Assembly (NCBI RefSeq): GCF_014646115.1
Contig: NZ_BMMV01000023.1
Location: forward strand, 62,001-126,000
Length of the DNA: 64,000 nt
Source: Streptomyces camponoticapitis
GTDB taxonomy: Bacteria > Actinomycetota > Actinomycetes > Streptomycetales > Streptomycetaceae
Direction: 5' to 3'
Every line of letters starts with the position of its first letter. The first letter of the stretch is position 1. Shown here in pieces: positions 8,299 through 16,174 of this stretch. Under the pieces are notes generated by a model that did no database searches, had not been told where the DNA came from, and worked only from the letters and a program-made list of their open reading frames with translations. Both the position numbers and the translations under genes were made by a program.

Positions 8299-9279
8299 TC
8301 AGGCCTCCACGACCGCTTCCTGCGCCGCCGGTGTGTTCCCCGCCATCAGCGGCGCGTCCAGCGGCACGTTGCGCTTGACCAGGGCCAGCGCGATCGGCCC
8401 CAGTTCGTGGTGGCGGGCCGACGTGGTGATGAAGCCGAGCGGCCGGCCCTCCTCGCCGTCGGCGGCGAGCCGTACGGGCGTGCCGTGCCCCGGCAGCAGC
8501 ACCTCGCTCCCGTCCAGGTGCAGGAAGACCAGCCGGCGCGGCGGCTTCCCCAGGTTCTGGACGCGCGCGACGGTCTCCTGCCCCCGGTAGCAGCCCTTCT
8601 CCAGATGGACGGCGGTACCGATCAGGCCCAGCTCGTGCGGGATGGTGCGGTGGTCCGTCTCGAAGTTCAGCCGCGGCCGGTGGCCCTCGACGCGCAGCGC
8701 CTCGTACGCGAGGATCCCGGCCGGCGGGCCGTATCGCCGCGCGTACAACTCCAGGTCGGCGCGCGGCAGGAAGACGTCGCGGCCGTACGGCGTCTCCCGT
8801 ACGACGGCACCCTCCGGGACCTCCGCGATGGACCCGGCTGGGACATGGACCACGGCGAAGTCGTCCGTGCGGTCGGCGACGTCCACGCGGTAGAAGAACT
8901 TCATCGATTCCAGATACGCGATCAGCTCCTCCCGCGTGCCGGGCTCGACATGCGCCCACACCGTCTCGCCGTCGTCCACGAGATACAGGGCGTGCTCGAT
9001 GTGGCCGTTCGCGGTGAGGATCAGCGCGTCCGTGGCCTGCCCGGCGGGCAGCTCGCTGACGTGCTGGGTGAGCAGCAGATGGAGCCAGCTCAGCCGGTCG
9101 TCGCCGGAGACGGTGACGACGCCGTGGTGCGAGAGGTCCACCAGGCCCTTGCCGTCGGCGAGCGCGCGTTGTTCGCGGAACAGATCGCCGTAGTGCGCGG
9201 CGACACCTTCGTCCTGTCCTTCGGCGGCCACGGCACCGGGCAGGGTGAGGAGCGGGCTGGTCGTTGACTGTCGCTGCAT
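8299..9279 (-). CDS. ygfZ: YgfZ/GcvT-domain folate-binding protein
   Basis: 326 residues. The family signature K-G-C-Y-x-G-Q-E is at about 228-235 (EKGCYRGQETVARV), and the GcvT-like folate fold begins with LVDLSHHGVVTVSGDDRLSWLH. YgfZ acts with tetrahydrofolate in maintaining certain Fe-S enzymes; the signature cysteine is the conserved functional residue. The Fur-family gene nur is 21 bp upstream on the same strand, so metal/Fe-S linkage of the pair is plausible. Confidence 0.9.
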   Translation of the reverse strand: MQRQSTTSPLLTLPGAVAAEGQDEGVAAHYGDLFREQRALADGKGLVDLSHHGVVTVSGDDRLSWLHLLLTQHVSELPAGQATDALILTANGHIEHALYLVDDGETVWAHVEPGTREELIAYLESMKFFYRVDVADRTDDFAVVHVPAGSIAEVPEGAVVRETPYGRDVFLPRADLELYARRYGPPAGILAYEALRVEGHRPRLNFETDHRTIPHELGLIGTAVHLEKGCYRGQETVARVQNLGKPPRRLVFLHLDGSEVLLPGHGTPVRLAADGEEGRPLGFITTSARHHELGPIALALVKRNVPLDAPLMAGNTPAAQEAVVEA

Positions 9280-9300
9280 ACCGACAAGCGTACGACCCGG

Positions 9301-9738
9301 CTACGAATCACCGCTCGCCGCACGGGCGGCACAGTTCCGGCAGCTGCCGAAGATCGCGAAGTGCTTCATGTCCGTCGTGAAGCCGAACGTGTCGCGGAGC
9401 TTGTCCGTGAAGTCGGCGGCGACCGAGACATCCGCCTCGATGACGTTCGTGCAGTCGCGGCAGACCAGATGGATGTGGTGGTGCCGGTCCGCGAGGTGGT
9501 ACGTCGGCGCGCCGTGCCCCAGGTGCGCGTGGGAGACCAGGCCCAGCTCCTCCAGCAGCTCCAGCGTCCGGTAGACGGTGGAGATGTTCACGCCGGACGC
9601 CGTCCTGCGGACCTCGACCAGGATGTCGTCCGGCGTCGCGTGTTCCAGGGTGTCGACGGCTTCGAGGACAAGCTGGCGCTGCGGGGTCAGGCGGTATCCG
9701 CGCTGCCTCAGGTCGCTCTTCCAGTCGGTGCTCACCAC
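9301..9738 (-). CDS. nur: Nur, nickel-responsive Fur-family repressor
   Basis: 145 residues. The DNA-binding winged helix (RGYRLTPQRQLVLEAV, GVNISTVYRTLELLEELG) is followed by a dimerisation/metal domain with His-33, 70, 72, 86, 88 and 90 and a CRDC pair at 93-96. The match to S. coelicolor Nur, recalled from memory, is nearly full length (KHFAIFG and the HHHIHLVCRDC block). Nur with nickel represses the Fe superoxide dismutase and nickel uptake genes. The last cysteine pair (SCRNC) may add a structural zinc site. Confidence 0.88.
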   Translation of the reverse strand: MVSTDWKSDLRQRGYRLTPQRQLVLEAVDTLEHATPDDILVEVRRTASGVNISTVYRTLELLEELGLVSHAHLGHGAPTYHLADRHHHIHLVCRDCTNVIEADVSVAADFTDKLRDTFGFTTDMKHFAIFGSCRNCAARAASGDS

Positions 9739-9781
9739 GCGTCCAGTGTAGGCAGCGCGGGCCGCGATGGGGCCGGTCCGG

Positions 9782-10354
9782 CTATTTGAAGAACGCGATG
9801 CCGTCGTCGGGGAGGTCGCCGAGGTCCTTCGCCCAGGCCGCGACCTGCTCCGGCGAGACGACCTTCTTCAGATGCGCCGACATGTACGCGCGCATCGGGA
9901 CCTCGGGGGTGGACTTCTCGCCGACCCACATCAGGTCGCTGTTGACATAGCCGTAGAGCCGCTTGCCACCGTTGTACGGACCGGCGGACGCCGTACGCGC
10001 GACCGCGTCCGTGACAAGGTCGATCTGCGGCTTCTGGTCGGCCAGCTCCCCGTACCAGATCTCCACGACGCCCTGGTCACGCACCATGACGACCTCGACC
10101 TTGCGGTCCTTGTCGATGCGCCAGAAGCCGGACTCGGACTCGATGGGGCGGAGCTTCTTGCCCTCGGCGTCCAGCGCCCAGGTGTGCGAGACGTACTCGA
10201 CGAAGTCCCGGCCGTCATGGCTGAAGGAGACTTCCTGGCCGAAGTTGGCCTTCTCCTCGCCGGGGAAGTCGAAGACACCCACGCCCTCCCAGTCACCGAG
10301 GAGGAAGGCGAGCGGAACAAGGTCCGGGTTGAGGTCGGACGGGATCTCGATCAT
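9782..10354 (-). CDS. Nitrobindin-like (FABP/THAP4-type) beta-barrel protein
   Basis: 190 residues of the bacterial FABP-like family. The N-terminal GDWEGVGVF matches the GxWxGxG signature of heme nitrobindins, and a late histidine (YMSAHLKKV) sits where the proximal heme ligand is expected. Characterised relatives bind ferric heme and isomerise peroxynitrite. The cytosolic barrel ends in DDGIAFFK. Heme binding is inferred from the motif only. Confidence 0.8.
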   Translation of the reverse strand: MIEIPSDLNPDLVPLAFLLGDWEGVGVFDFPGEEKANFGQEVSFSHDGRDFVEYVSHTWALDAEGKKLRPIESESGFWRIDKDRKVEVVMVRDQGVVEIWYGELADQKPQIDLVTDAVARTASAGPYNGGKRLYGYVNSDLMWVGEKSTPEVPMRAYMSAHLKKVVSPEQVAAWAKDLGDLPDDGIAFFK

Positions 10355-10406
10355 GAGCAGCTCAGGCGATCTGTAGGGATTCGAGTGGGCGAGGAGCGGG
10401 GCGCGG

Positions 10407-10508
10407 TCAGCTCTGCCCCTGGTACAGCTTCTTCACGACCAGCCCGGAGAAAGCCAGCACGCCCACCACGATCAGGGCCAGTAGGGCGGTGAAGAAGTCC
10501 TCAAGCAC
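10407..10508 (-). CDS. 33-residue single-TM peptide
   Basis: Too short for usual gene calling. GTG at 10508, preceded by GAGGAG about 12 bases upstream, encodes VLEDFFTALLALIVVGVL then AFSGLVVKKLYQGQS: one hydrophobic helix (about 6-25) with a basic cytoplasmic end. It lies 52 bp upstream of the nitrobindin-like gene on the same strand. No family assigned. The ribosome site and clean topology support it. Confidence 0.55.
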   Translation of the reverse strand: MLEDFFTALLALIVVGVLAFSGLVVKKLYQGQS

Positions 10509-10645
10509 GGGGTGCTCCTCGAAGAGCGTCGGGGCGTAACGGCCGACCCCAGCCTAATGGGTGGGGACGGGCCGCTCACTGCGAGGTACGGCCGGTGGGA
10601 TCGGGCCCGGCGGCCGGGCGTACGGGCGCGCATTACAGTCGGGAC

Positions 10646-11008
10646 ATGGCCAAGAAGCTCGTGATCAAGGTAACCGCCGGCGCCGACGCCCCGGAGCGCT
10701 GCTCGCAGGCCTTCACCGTGGCCGCGGTCGCCGTGGCCAGTGGTGTGGAGGTCTCCCTCTGGCTGACCGGCGAGGCGGCGTGGTTCGCCCTGCCGGGCCG
10801 GGCCGCCACGTTCGAGCTGCCGCACGCGGCGCCGCTGCCGGACCTGATCGAGTCGATCCAGTCGGCGGGCCGGATCACCCTCTGCACGCAGTGCGCGGCG
10901 CGGCGGGACATCGCGGAGGAGGACGTACTGGAGGGCGTACGGATCGCGGGTGCCCAGGTCTTCGTCAGCGAGGCGATGGCGGACGACGTACAGGCGCTCG
11001 TGTACTGA
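10646..11008 (+). CDS. DsrE-family protein
   Basis: 120 residues from ATG 10646 (MAKKLVIKVTAGAD). The DsrE/DsrF-like fold shows alternating strands and helices with a CTQC pair in LCTQCAARRDI, which may bind sulfur as persulfide. Family members take part in sulfur relay or related roles; nothing here fixes the partner. An upstream in-frame ATG at 10595 has no ribosome site. Confidence 0.75.
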   Translation: MAKKLVIKVTAGADAPERCSQAFTVAAVAVASGVEVSLWLTGEAAWFALPGRAATFELPHAAPLPDLIESIQSAGRITLCTQCAARRDIAEEDVLEGVRIAGAQVFVSEAMADDVQALVY

Positions 11009-11054
11009 CGCGCCTGTGGGCCCCGTGGTCGCGTAGCGCCGTGACGCGCGGATG

Positions 11055-11330
11055 TCATTTCGGTGGCGGTGGCGGTGGCTTCTTCCTGCCGTCCAGCTCC
11101 TGCCACCACTCGTCCGACTTCGGGTCGCCCGACGGGTCGTCCCACCAGCGGTCGTCGGGGCCGCGTCTGTTCGCGACGATCGCCGCGACCGGCGGGATGA
11201 CCGCGGCGACCACGCACATCCCGATCGCCGCCGGCACCGACCACAGGCGCACGAACGCCCACGCCGAGACGAACAGGCCGATACACCCGCCCATCAGCAA
11301 GAAGTAGCGGCGACGGCGTCGCGTATACAT
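11055..11330 (-). CDS. DUF3099-family membrane protein
   Basis: 91 residues: basic N-terminus MYTRRRRRYF, two hydrophobic helices (about 10-27 and 34-52), then an acidic tail WWDDPSGDPKSDEWWQEL and a terminal lysine/proline run (KKPPPPPPK). This matches actinobacterial DUF3099 proteins of unknown role. Convergent with the DsrE gene. Confidence 0.75.
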   Translation of the reverse strand: MYTRRRRRYFLLMGGCIGLFVSAWAFVRLWSVPAAIGMCVVAAVIPPVAAIVANRRGPDDRWWDDPSGDPKSDEWWQELDGRKKPPPPPPK

Positions 11331-11441
11331 ACATCGACCTTACGACGGCACGGAGGACCGCGCCCCGTGTCCGGAAGCGTCCAACTCCCGTGGGGCGCGG
11401 CCCTCCGGCCGCTCATGTCACGCCCGGACCAGTGATCCGGC

Positions 11442-11729
11442 TCAGACGGCGATGGCCACCTCGGCCAGACCGCCCGTCCGCGCGACGACCGTACGGTCCG
11501 CCGTACCGCCGGGCACGAGCGCGCGCACGGTCCACGTGCCCTCCGCCGCGTAGAAGCGGAACTGGCCGGTCGCCGAGGTCGGGACCTCCGCGGTGAACTC
11601 TCCGGTCGAGTCCAGCAGGCGCACGTAGCCGGTGACGGGCTCGCCGTCACGGGTCACGGAACCCTGGATGGTGGTCTCACCGGGCTTGATCGTCGAGGCG
11701 TCCGGGCCGCCGGCCTTCGCTCCGCACAT
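11442..11729 (-). CDS. DUF1416-family protein
   Basis: 95 residues beginning MCGAKAGGPDAS and folding as a small beta sandwich (TTIQGSVTRDGEPVTGYVRL). DUF1416 proteins are typically encoded directly after an actinobacterial thiosulfate sulfurtransferase, as here (84 bp downstream of sseA). The second residue is a cysteine, a possible acceptor in sulfur transfer; that is inference. Expected to share the sulfur-responsive transcript. Confidence 0.82.
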   Translation of the reverse strand: MCGAKAGGPDASTIKPGETTIQGSVTRDGEPVTGYVRLLDSTGEFTAEVPTSATGQFRFYAAEGTWTVRALVPGGTADRTVVARTGGLAEVAIAV

Positions 11730-11813
11730 AGGGATCTGTCCTCCGAGTCAGGCAGCTGGTCTCGCGGGGTGGTTCGGGCGCCCGATCGGGGCGTCCGACG
11801 GGGCAGGGCAGGC

Positions 11814-12653
11814 TTACTTCGCCGCGCCGAGCTCGATCGGCACGCCGACGAGGGAGCCGTACTCGGTCCACGAACCGTCGTAGTTCTTGACGTTCTCCTG
11901 GCCGAGCAGCTCGTGCAGCACGAACCAGGTGAGCGCGGAGCGCTCGCCGATGCGGCAGTAGGCGATGGTGTCCTTCGCCAGGTCGACCTGCTCCTCCTCG
12001 TAGAGGGCCTTGAGCTCGTCGTCCGACTTGAAGGTGCCGTCGTCGTTGGCGTTCTTCGACCACGGGATGTTGCGGGCGCTCGGCACGTGGCCGGGGCGCT
12101 GCGACTGCTCCTGCGGGAGGTGCGCGGGGGCGAGCAGCTTGCCGCTGAACTCGTCGGGCGAACGCACGTCGACCAGGTTCAGGCTGCCGATCGCGGCGAC
12201 GACGTCGTCACGGAAGGCGCGGATGGACGTGTCCTGGGCCTTGGCCTTGTACTGCGTGGCCGCGCGCTCGGGCACCGCGTCGACCAGGTCGCGGGAGTCC
12301 AGCTCCCACTTCTTGCGGCCGCCGTCGAGGAGCTTGACGCCCTCGTGGCCGTAGAGCTTGAAGTACCAGTAGGCGTAGGACGCGAACCAGTTGTTGTTGC
12401 CGCCGTAGAGGATCACGAGGTCGTCGTTGCCGATGCCCTTCGCGGACAGGAGCTTCTCGAAGCCCTCCTGGTCGACGAAGTCGCGGCGCACCGGGTCCTG
12501 GAGGTCTTTCTTCCAGTCGATGCGTACGGCGTTACGGATGTGGTTCTTCTCGTACGCCGAGGTGTCCTCGTCGACCTCGACGATGACAACCTTCGGGTCG
12601 TCGATGTGGGCCTCGACCCAGTCGGCGTCTACCAGGACGTCGCTGCGGCTCAT
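11814..12653 (-). CDS. sseA: Thiosulfate sulfurtransferase (two-domain rhodanese)
   Basis: 279 residues with two rhodanese domains. The C-terminal domain carries the active loop CRIGERS with the persulfide-forming Cys-233, the CRxGxR type of thiosulfate sulfurtransferases. The N-terminal domain is the inactive structural half (DWVEAHIDDPKVVIVEVDED). It moves sulfane sulfur from thiosulfate to cyanide or protein thiols. A cysteine-rich leader peptide ends 144 bp upstream and DUF1416 follows, so the unit looks sulfur controlled. Confidence 0.9.
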   Translation of the reverse strand: MSRSDVLVDADWVEAHIDDPKVVIVEVDEDTSAYEKNHIRNAVRIDWKKDLQDPVRRDFVDQEGFEKLLSAKGIGNDDLVILYGGNNNWFASYAYWYFKLYGHEGVKLLDGGRKKWELDSRDLVDAVPERAATQYKAKAQDTSIRAFRDDVVAAIGSLNLVDVRSPDEFSGKLLAPAHLPQEQSQRPGHVPSARNIPWSKNANDDGTFKSDDELKALYEEEQVDLAKDTIAYCRIGERSALTWFVLHELLGQENVKNYDGSWTEYGSLVGVPIELGAAK

Positions 12654-12797
12654 GTGTTCTCCTCCGGGGCAGTGTGCGGCGGGTGGTGCGGGCGGCGGCG
12701 CCTTCCGGGCACGGGGGCGCGGCGGGCTGCGTACGGCACGGGGTGGCCCTGACGTGGTCGAAGGGCCGGGAGAGGTGGCGGGGTGGACGTGTCCCGC

Positions 12798-12905
12798 TCA
12801 GGCGGTGCGACAGAGCATGGCGGCGACGCGGCACAGGTCGACTGCCCGCCGCTTCGTGAGGTTCGCCTGTCCCCGCTGCTGGAGACCGCTGATGAAGCAC
12901 TGCAT
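12798..12905 (-). CDS. Cysteine-rich leader peptide of the sulfurtransferase operon
   Basis: A 35-codon ORF starting MQCFISGLQQRGQANL and ending DLCRVAAMLCRTA, with cysteines at 3, 25 and 32. It lies upstream of sseA on the same strand. Short cysteine-containing uORFs before sulfur genes in Mycobacterium and Streptomyces have been shown or proposed to sense cysteine by ribosome stalling; the LCR segments fit that class. The stretch to sseA (12654-12797) is GC-rich without an obvious terminator hairpin, so the mechanism is inferred. Confidence 0.7.
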   Translation of the reverse strand: MQCFISGLQQRGQANLTKRRAVDLCRVAAMLCRTA

Positions 12906-13207
12906 GCGTCCGATCGTAGGGACGGATACGGTGCGGTGTCACCGATGTGTCGGATGATGAGACGTGATGGTCCAAGATGCGGGACGGCTGGGCGTTCCGG
13001 ATGGCCGCGGCACGGTCCCGGCGCCTCTCGTACGGCTGTCGTATCTACGGGATGGACATCCGCGTCTCACGATACGGCGAATGGGTGCGTGTGCCCGGTG
13101 CCTGGCGGGCGCGGCGCGTGCGGGCTCCGTGCCTGTGCCCGTGCCTCTGCCCGTGCCCGGCGCGGTCGGTGAGGTCGGCACGTCGGCGCCGCCGGCCGGT
13201 GAGCCCG
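12906..13207. other. Non-coding gap, probable promoter of the leader/sseA transcript
   Basis: About 300 bp between the leader peptide and the DUF2993 gene. I see no supported gene. It contains a CGTGCC/CTGTGCC-rich imperfect repeat at about 13128-13165. The promoter for the leader transcript should lie near 12910-12980. Confidence 0.4.
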
Positions 13208-13954
13208 TCAGCTCGTGAGGTCGACGTCCTTGCCCGTGCCGGAGAACCGGAGGCCGTCCTGCGCCGCGGTGACCTGGTCGAGCGTGATGGTCGACGGCAG
13301 CCCGTCGATCGTCAGGTCGTAGTCCACGACCTCTTTCAGCTTCTCGTCCACGCCCGGCACCGGGAGCTTGGGAAGGTCCTCGGCGCGCAGCCGGACCTTG
13401 TCGCCCTTCTCCAGCGAGACCGTGCTGTAGGTCGTGAAGTTCTCCTTCAGCAGCCCCCTGAAGGCGTCCGGCACCTCGATGCCCGCGCCCTCGACCAGTT
13501 CGTCCAGCGGCCCCGAGACCTTGACCTGGCCCTTCGCCGCCCGCTCGGGCCCGGCGTAGCCGACCGTCGCGCCCTTCGGCGCGGACTTGGTGAGGTCCTC
13601 GTAGGAGATCAGCGCCGAGCCCTCGGCACTGCCCGCGGTCGCGGAGGAGAAGCTGCTGTTCACGCGTACGTCGCGGAGCTCGGCCCGCACCTCTGTCACC
13701 TCGACCTCGCGGCCTTCGGTGGTGGCGGTTATCCCGCCGATGCTGATCTCGATCTCGTCCAGCGACGAGGACAGCACCTGGGTGAGGAAGGGGAAGCCCT
13801 TGATGGAGACGTCGGGCTCGCTGCTGAGGCCCTGACTGCTCTTGATCTTGCTCGCCGCCTCGCTCTCGGCGAAGTACACCGCGGCCCGGTCGGCGGCGAC
13901 GAACAGCCCGCCGAGGATCACGACGACGATCAGAAGAATTCGCAGTGCGCGCAT
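13208..13954 (-). CDS. DUF2993 (LmeA-like) membrane-anchored protein
   Basis: 248 residues from ATG 13954 (MRALRILLIVVVILGGLFVA), an N-terminal signal anchor. The rest is a DUF2993 domain, a lipid-binding BPI-like fold; mycobacterial LmeA acts in lipomannan maturation. Motifs: SEPDVSIKGFPFLTQV and the C-terminal LRFSGTGKDVDLTS. GGGGGA stands about 10 bases before the start; an in-frame ATG at 13993 is possible. Extracytoplasmic location is inferred from the anchor. Confidence 0.78.
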   Translation of the reverse strand: MRALRILLIVVVILGGLFVAADRAAVYFAESEAASKIKSSQGLSSEPDVSIKGFPFLTQVLSSSLDEIEISIGGITATTEGREVEVTEVRAELRDVRVNSSFSSATAGSAEGSALISYEDLTKSAPKGATVGYAGPERAAKGQVKVSGPLDELVEGAGIEVPDAFRGLLKENFTTYSTVSLEKGDKVRLRAEDLPKLPVPGVDEKLKEVVDYDLTIDGLPSTITLDQVTAAQDGLRFSGTGKDVDLTS

Positions 13955-14207
13955 TGCTCGGTGTCCCCCACCCTGGTCGTACCCAGCCCCCATGACGACC
14001 GTGAGCCTAACGGCAGCGTTGATCGCTCTGGACGTGCGGATCTCGGATGAACTCGGTGATCTCGGTTGAACTCGGTTCAACTCGAACGCGGTCGTGCGAC
14101 GAACCGCATCTGGCTCGACGTCCGTGGCGGTGGTTCGGTTCCCGGGGCCGTCGTGCTCAACCTCTCGGACGGGCCGCGTGCGCGGCCCGTCCGGCGGTGG
14201 CTCCGGG

Positions 14208-15503
14208 TCAGGCCAGCGCCCGTCCGAGCAGGTAGATCGCGGGGACGGCGACCGTGAGCGGCAGCGCGACCCCGGCCGTCATGTGCACGAAGCGCGAGGG
14301 GTAGTCGTAGCTCGCCACCCGCAGCCCGATCAGCGCGCACACACCGGCGCCGAGGCCCAGGAGCGCGCCCTGGCCGCCGATGTCCGTCAGTCCGCCCACC
14401 GCGACTCCGGCTCCGGCGGCGGCCGCGAGCGCGACCACGATCGAGACGAAGCCCGGCAGCGGGAGCGCGCGGGCGACGGTCGCTGCGGCGACGGCGATCG
14501 CGCCGACGGTCACGGCGTCCGGCGTGACGGCGAGATTCCCGGTGGCGATGATGGCGAGCGAGGCCGAGGCGACGGTGGCCATCAGGCCCTGCATGCGTTC
14601 GTCGGCACCGGCGTAACTGCGCAGTTGCAGGACGACCGTGAGCAGCACCCACGCGCCGAGCGTGCCGAGGATCGCCGCGAGCGCGTGCTCCTCGTCGACC
14701 GCGAGCACCGCGGCATCGGCGACGAGCGCGCCGGCGAAGGCGAGCGCGATGCCCTGACGGGCGGGCCACATGCCGTTCAGCCGGAACCAGCCTGCGGCGG
14801 TGACGGCCTGGAGGATGACGAGCGGGACGACCAGCGCGTACGGGCCGAGTGCCGCGCCGCCCGCGAGCAGCAGGCCGAGCACGGCGGTGAGCCCGGCGGG
14901 CTGGATGCCGGGCGGGATGATCGGTGACCGGCCCTCGGCGCGGGCGCGCTGGGCGTCGGTGATGCGTGCGTTGCCCATGGTGGTGGGCGGGCTGTAGCTG
15001 TCGGCGGCGGGAGTGGGGGCGGGGGCGGCCGGGACCGGAGCCGGAGCCGGCGACTGGGCCGACTGCTGGTAGGGCGGGTGGCCGTTGGCCGGGACCTCCG
15101 GCGGCAGCGGGTAGGCGCCGGACTGCTGCGGCAGATAGGCCGTGTCGGCGGCGGCCTGATGCGGGTGGGGCTGCTGCGGGTGGGGCTGCTGGTACTGGAC
15201 CTGCGGCTGGTACTGGGTGTCCCAGGTCTGGCCTTCCCAGGTCTGCGCGCCCTGCCCGTTGCCGGGCTCCTGGTGCGCGGGCTCGGGGAACGAGGACTGC
15301 GGGTACGAGCCGTCCTGGTACGAGGGGTCCTGGTACGGCTGCTGCTGGGGCTCGTACGACTGGGCCGGTCCCGGTACGCCGTACTGCTGCTGCCCGTACT
15401 GCCCGGAGTCGTAGCTCCGGTCGTGACCGTGACGGCCCGGGCCCTGCTGCCCGTGACCCTGCTGTCCGTACCCGCGATGCTGGTCGTGCTGGTCGTTGCT
15501 CAT
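14208..15503 (-). CDS. Q/P/G-rich polytopic membrane protein
   Basis: 431 residues. The first ~185 are low complexity, rich in Gln, Gly, Tyr, Pro and His (QQHP-type repeats) and ending with TMGNARITDAQRARAEGRSP; then about eight hydrophobic helices run to the C-terminus YLLGRALA. The disordered N-terminus should be cytoplasmic. No enzymatic motif. It begins 10 bp downstream of the MoaD-like gene, so they form an operon. Function unknown. Confidence 0.75.
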   Translation of the reverse strand: MSNDQHDQHRGYGQQGHGQQGPGRHGHDRSYDSGQYGQQQYGVPGPAQSYEPQQQPYQDPSYQDGSYPQSSFPEPAHQEPGNGQGAQTWEGQTWDTQYQPQVQYQQPHPQQPHPHQAAADTAYLPQQSGAYPLPPEVPANGHPPYQQSAQSPAPAPVPAAPAPTPAADSYSPPTTMGNARITDAQRARAEGRSPIIPPGIQPAGLTAVLGLLLAGGAALGPYALVVPLVILQAVTAAGWFRLNGMWPARQGIALAFAGALVADAAVLAVDEEHALAAILGTLGAWVLLTVVLQLRSYAGADERMQGLMATVASASLAIIATGNLAVTPDAVTVGAIAVAAATVARALPLPGFVSIVVALAAAAGAGVAVGGLTDIGGQGALLGLGAGVCALIGLRVASYDYPSRFVHMTAGVALPLTVAVPAIYLLGRALA

Positions 15504-15513
15504 GCTCTGCTGT

Positions 15514-15768
15514 TCACCCTCCTGCGAACGGCGGGAGCACTTCGACCGTGCCGCCCTCGGCAAGCCGTACGGTCTCATGCCCGCGGGTCCCGACGGGGTC
15601 ACCGTCGACGAGGAACGAACACCTCTGGAGTACGCGGACCAGCTCACCCGGGTGTTTCTCCCGTGCGACGTCGAGCGCCTGAGCCAGGTTGTCCGCCGCG
15701 TAAGGCTCTTCGGCGACGCCCGCCGCCGCCTTGGCCGCGGCCCAGTAGCGGATGGTTCCCGCTGCCAT
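15514..15768 (-). CDS. MoaD/ThiS-family sulfur-carrier protein
   Basis: 84 residues with a beta-grasp (ubiquitin-like) pattern, beginning MAAGTIRYWAAAKAAAG and ending LPPFAGG. The terminal Gly-Gly is the site of thiocarboxylation. Such proteins carry sulfur for molybdopterin or related pathways. No activating enzyme is next to it, so the pathway is not decided. Confidence 0.82.
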   Translation of the reverse strand: MAAGTIRYWAAAKAAAGVAEEPYAADNLAQALDVAREKHPGELVRVLQRCSFLVDGDPVGTRGHETVRLAEGGTVEVLPPFAGG

Positions 15769-15914
15769 GGCGCACTCCTCCCGCTAATTTCTCGGCAATA
15801 TTCCCGTCGGATTCTGTTCGCCTCCGTCGGGACTCCATGATGGCCGATCCCCAGCCCCGCCATGGCATCCGTGGCCGCCGGGGTCTCCCGGGGGCCGGCC
15901 GGCGGAACCGATGA

Positions 15915-15942
15915 CTCGCTGTCCGCACCCTCTGACAGCGAG
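15915..15942. terminator. 9-bp inverted repeat in the glnR upstream region
   Basis: CTCGCTGTC (15915-15923) and GACAGCGAG (15934-15942) form a perfect 9-bp stem with a 10-base loop, between the divergent moaD-like gene and glnR. It could be a terminator for antisense transcription or an operator. The rest of 15769-16111 shows no gene but must hold both promoters. Confidence 0.4.
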
Positions 15943-16111
15943 CGTCCGTGGGTTATTCTCCTCCGGAAGAGGATCCGGGCAATGTAGCCCCCGGGTCCTT
16001 TTGCGCTTTCCGACCCCAGGGCGCGGGCCGGTCAGTGGTGCCACATACGCCCCCACCCCTTCACCGGTGTGGGAGGTGCCCCCTTGCAGGGACCGAGGAG
16101 GAACCGACGTA

Positions 16112-16174
16112 ATGGGCGAACCAACGATGCAGACATGTGATTACTGTCCGACCCAGGCAGGTGGGCGGCGATGA
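16112..16174 (+). CDS. 20-residue ORF translationally coupled to glnR
   Basis: ATG 16112 is preceded by an unusually strong GAGGAGGAA ribosome site (about 16096-16104) and encodes MGEPTMQTCDYC then PTQAGGRR. Its TGA overlaps the glnR ATG (ATGA at 16171-16174). glnR itself has only GGTGGGCGG before its start, so its translation probably depends on this ORF. It contains a CDYC pair. Seen directly: site, frame, overlap. Regulatory function is inferred. Confidence 0.55.
   Translation: MGEPTMQTCDYCPTQAGGRR

Noticed and set aside
12964..13218. Short plus-strand frames in the leader/DUF2993 gap
   Set aside because: No ribosome site and low-complexity Pro/Cys/Arg composition from a CGTGCC-type repeat.
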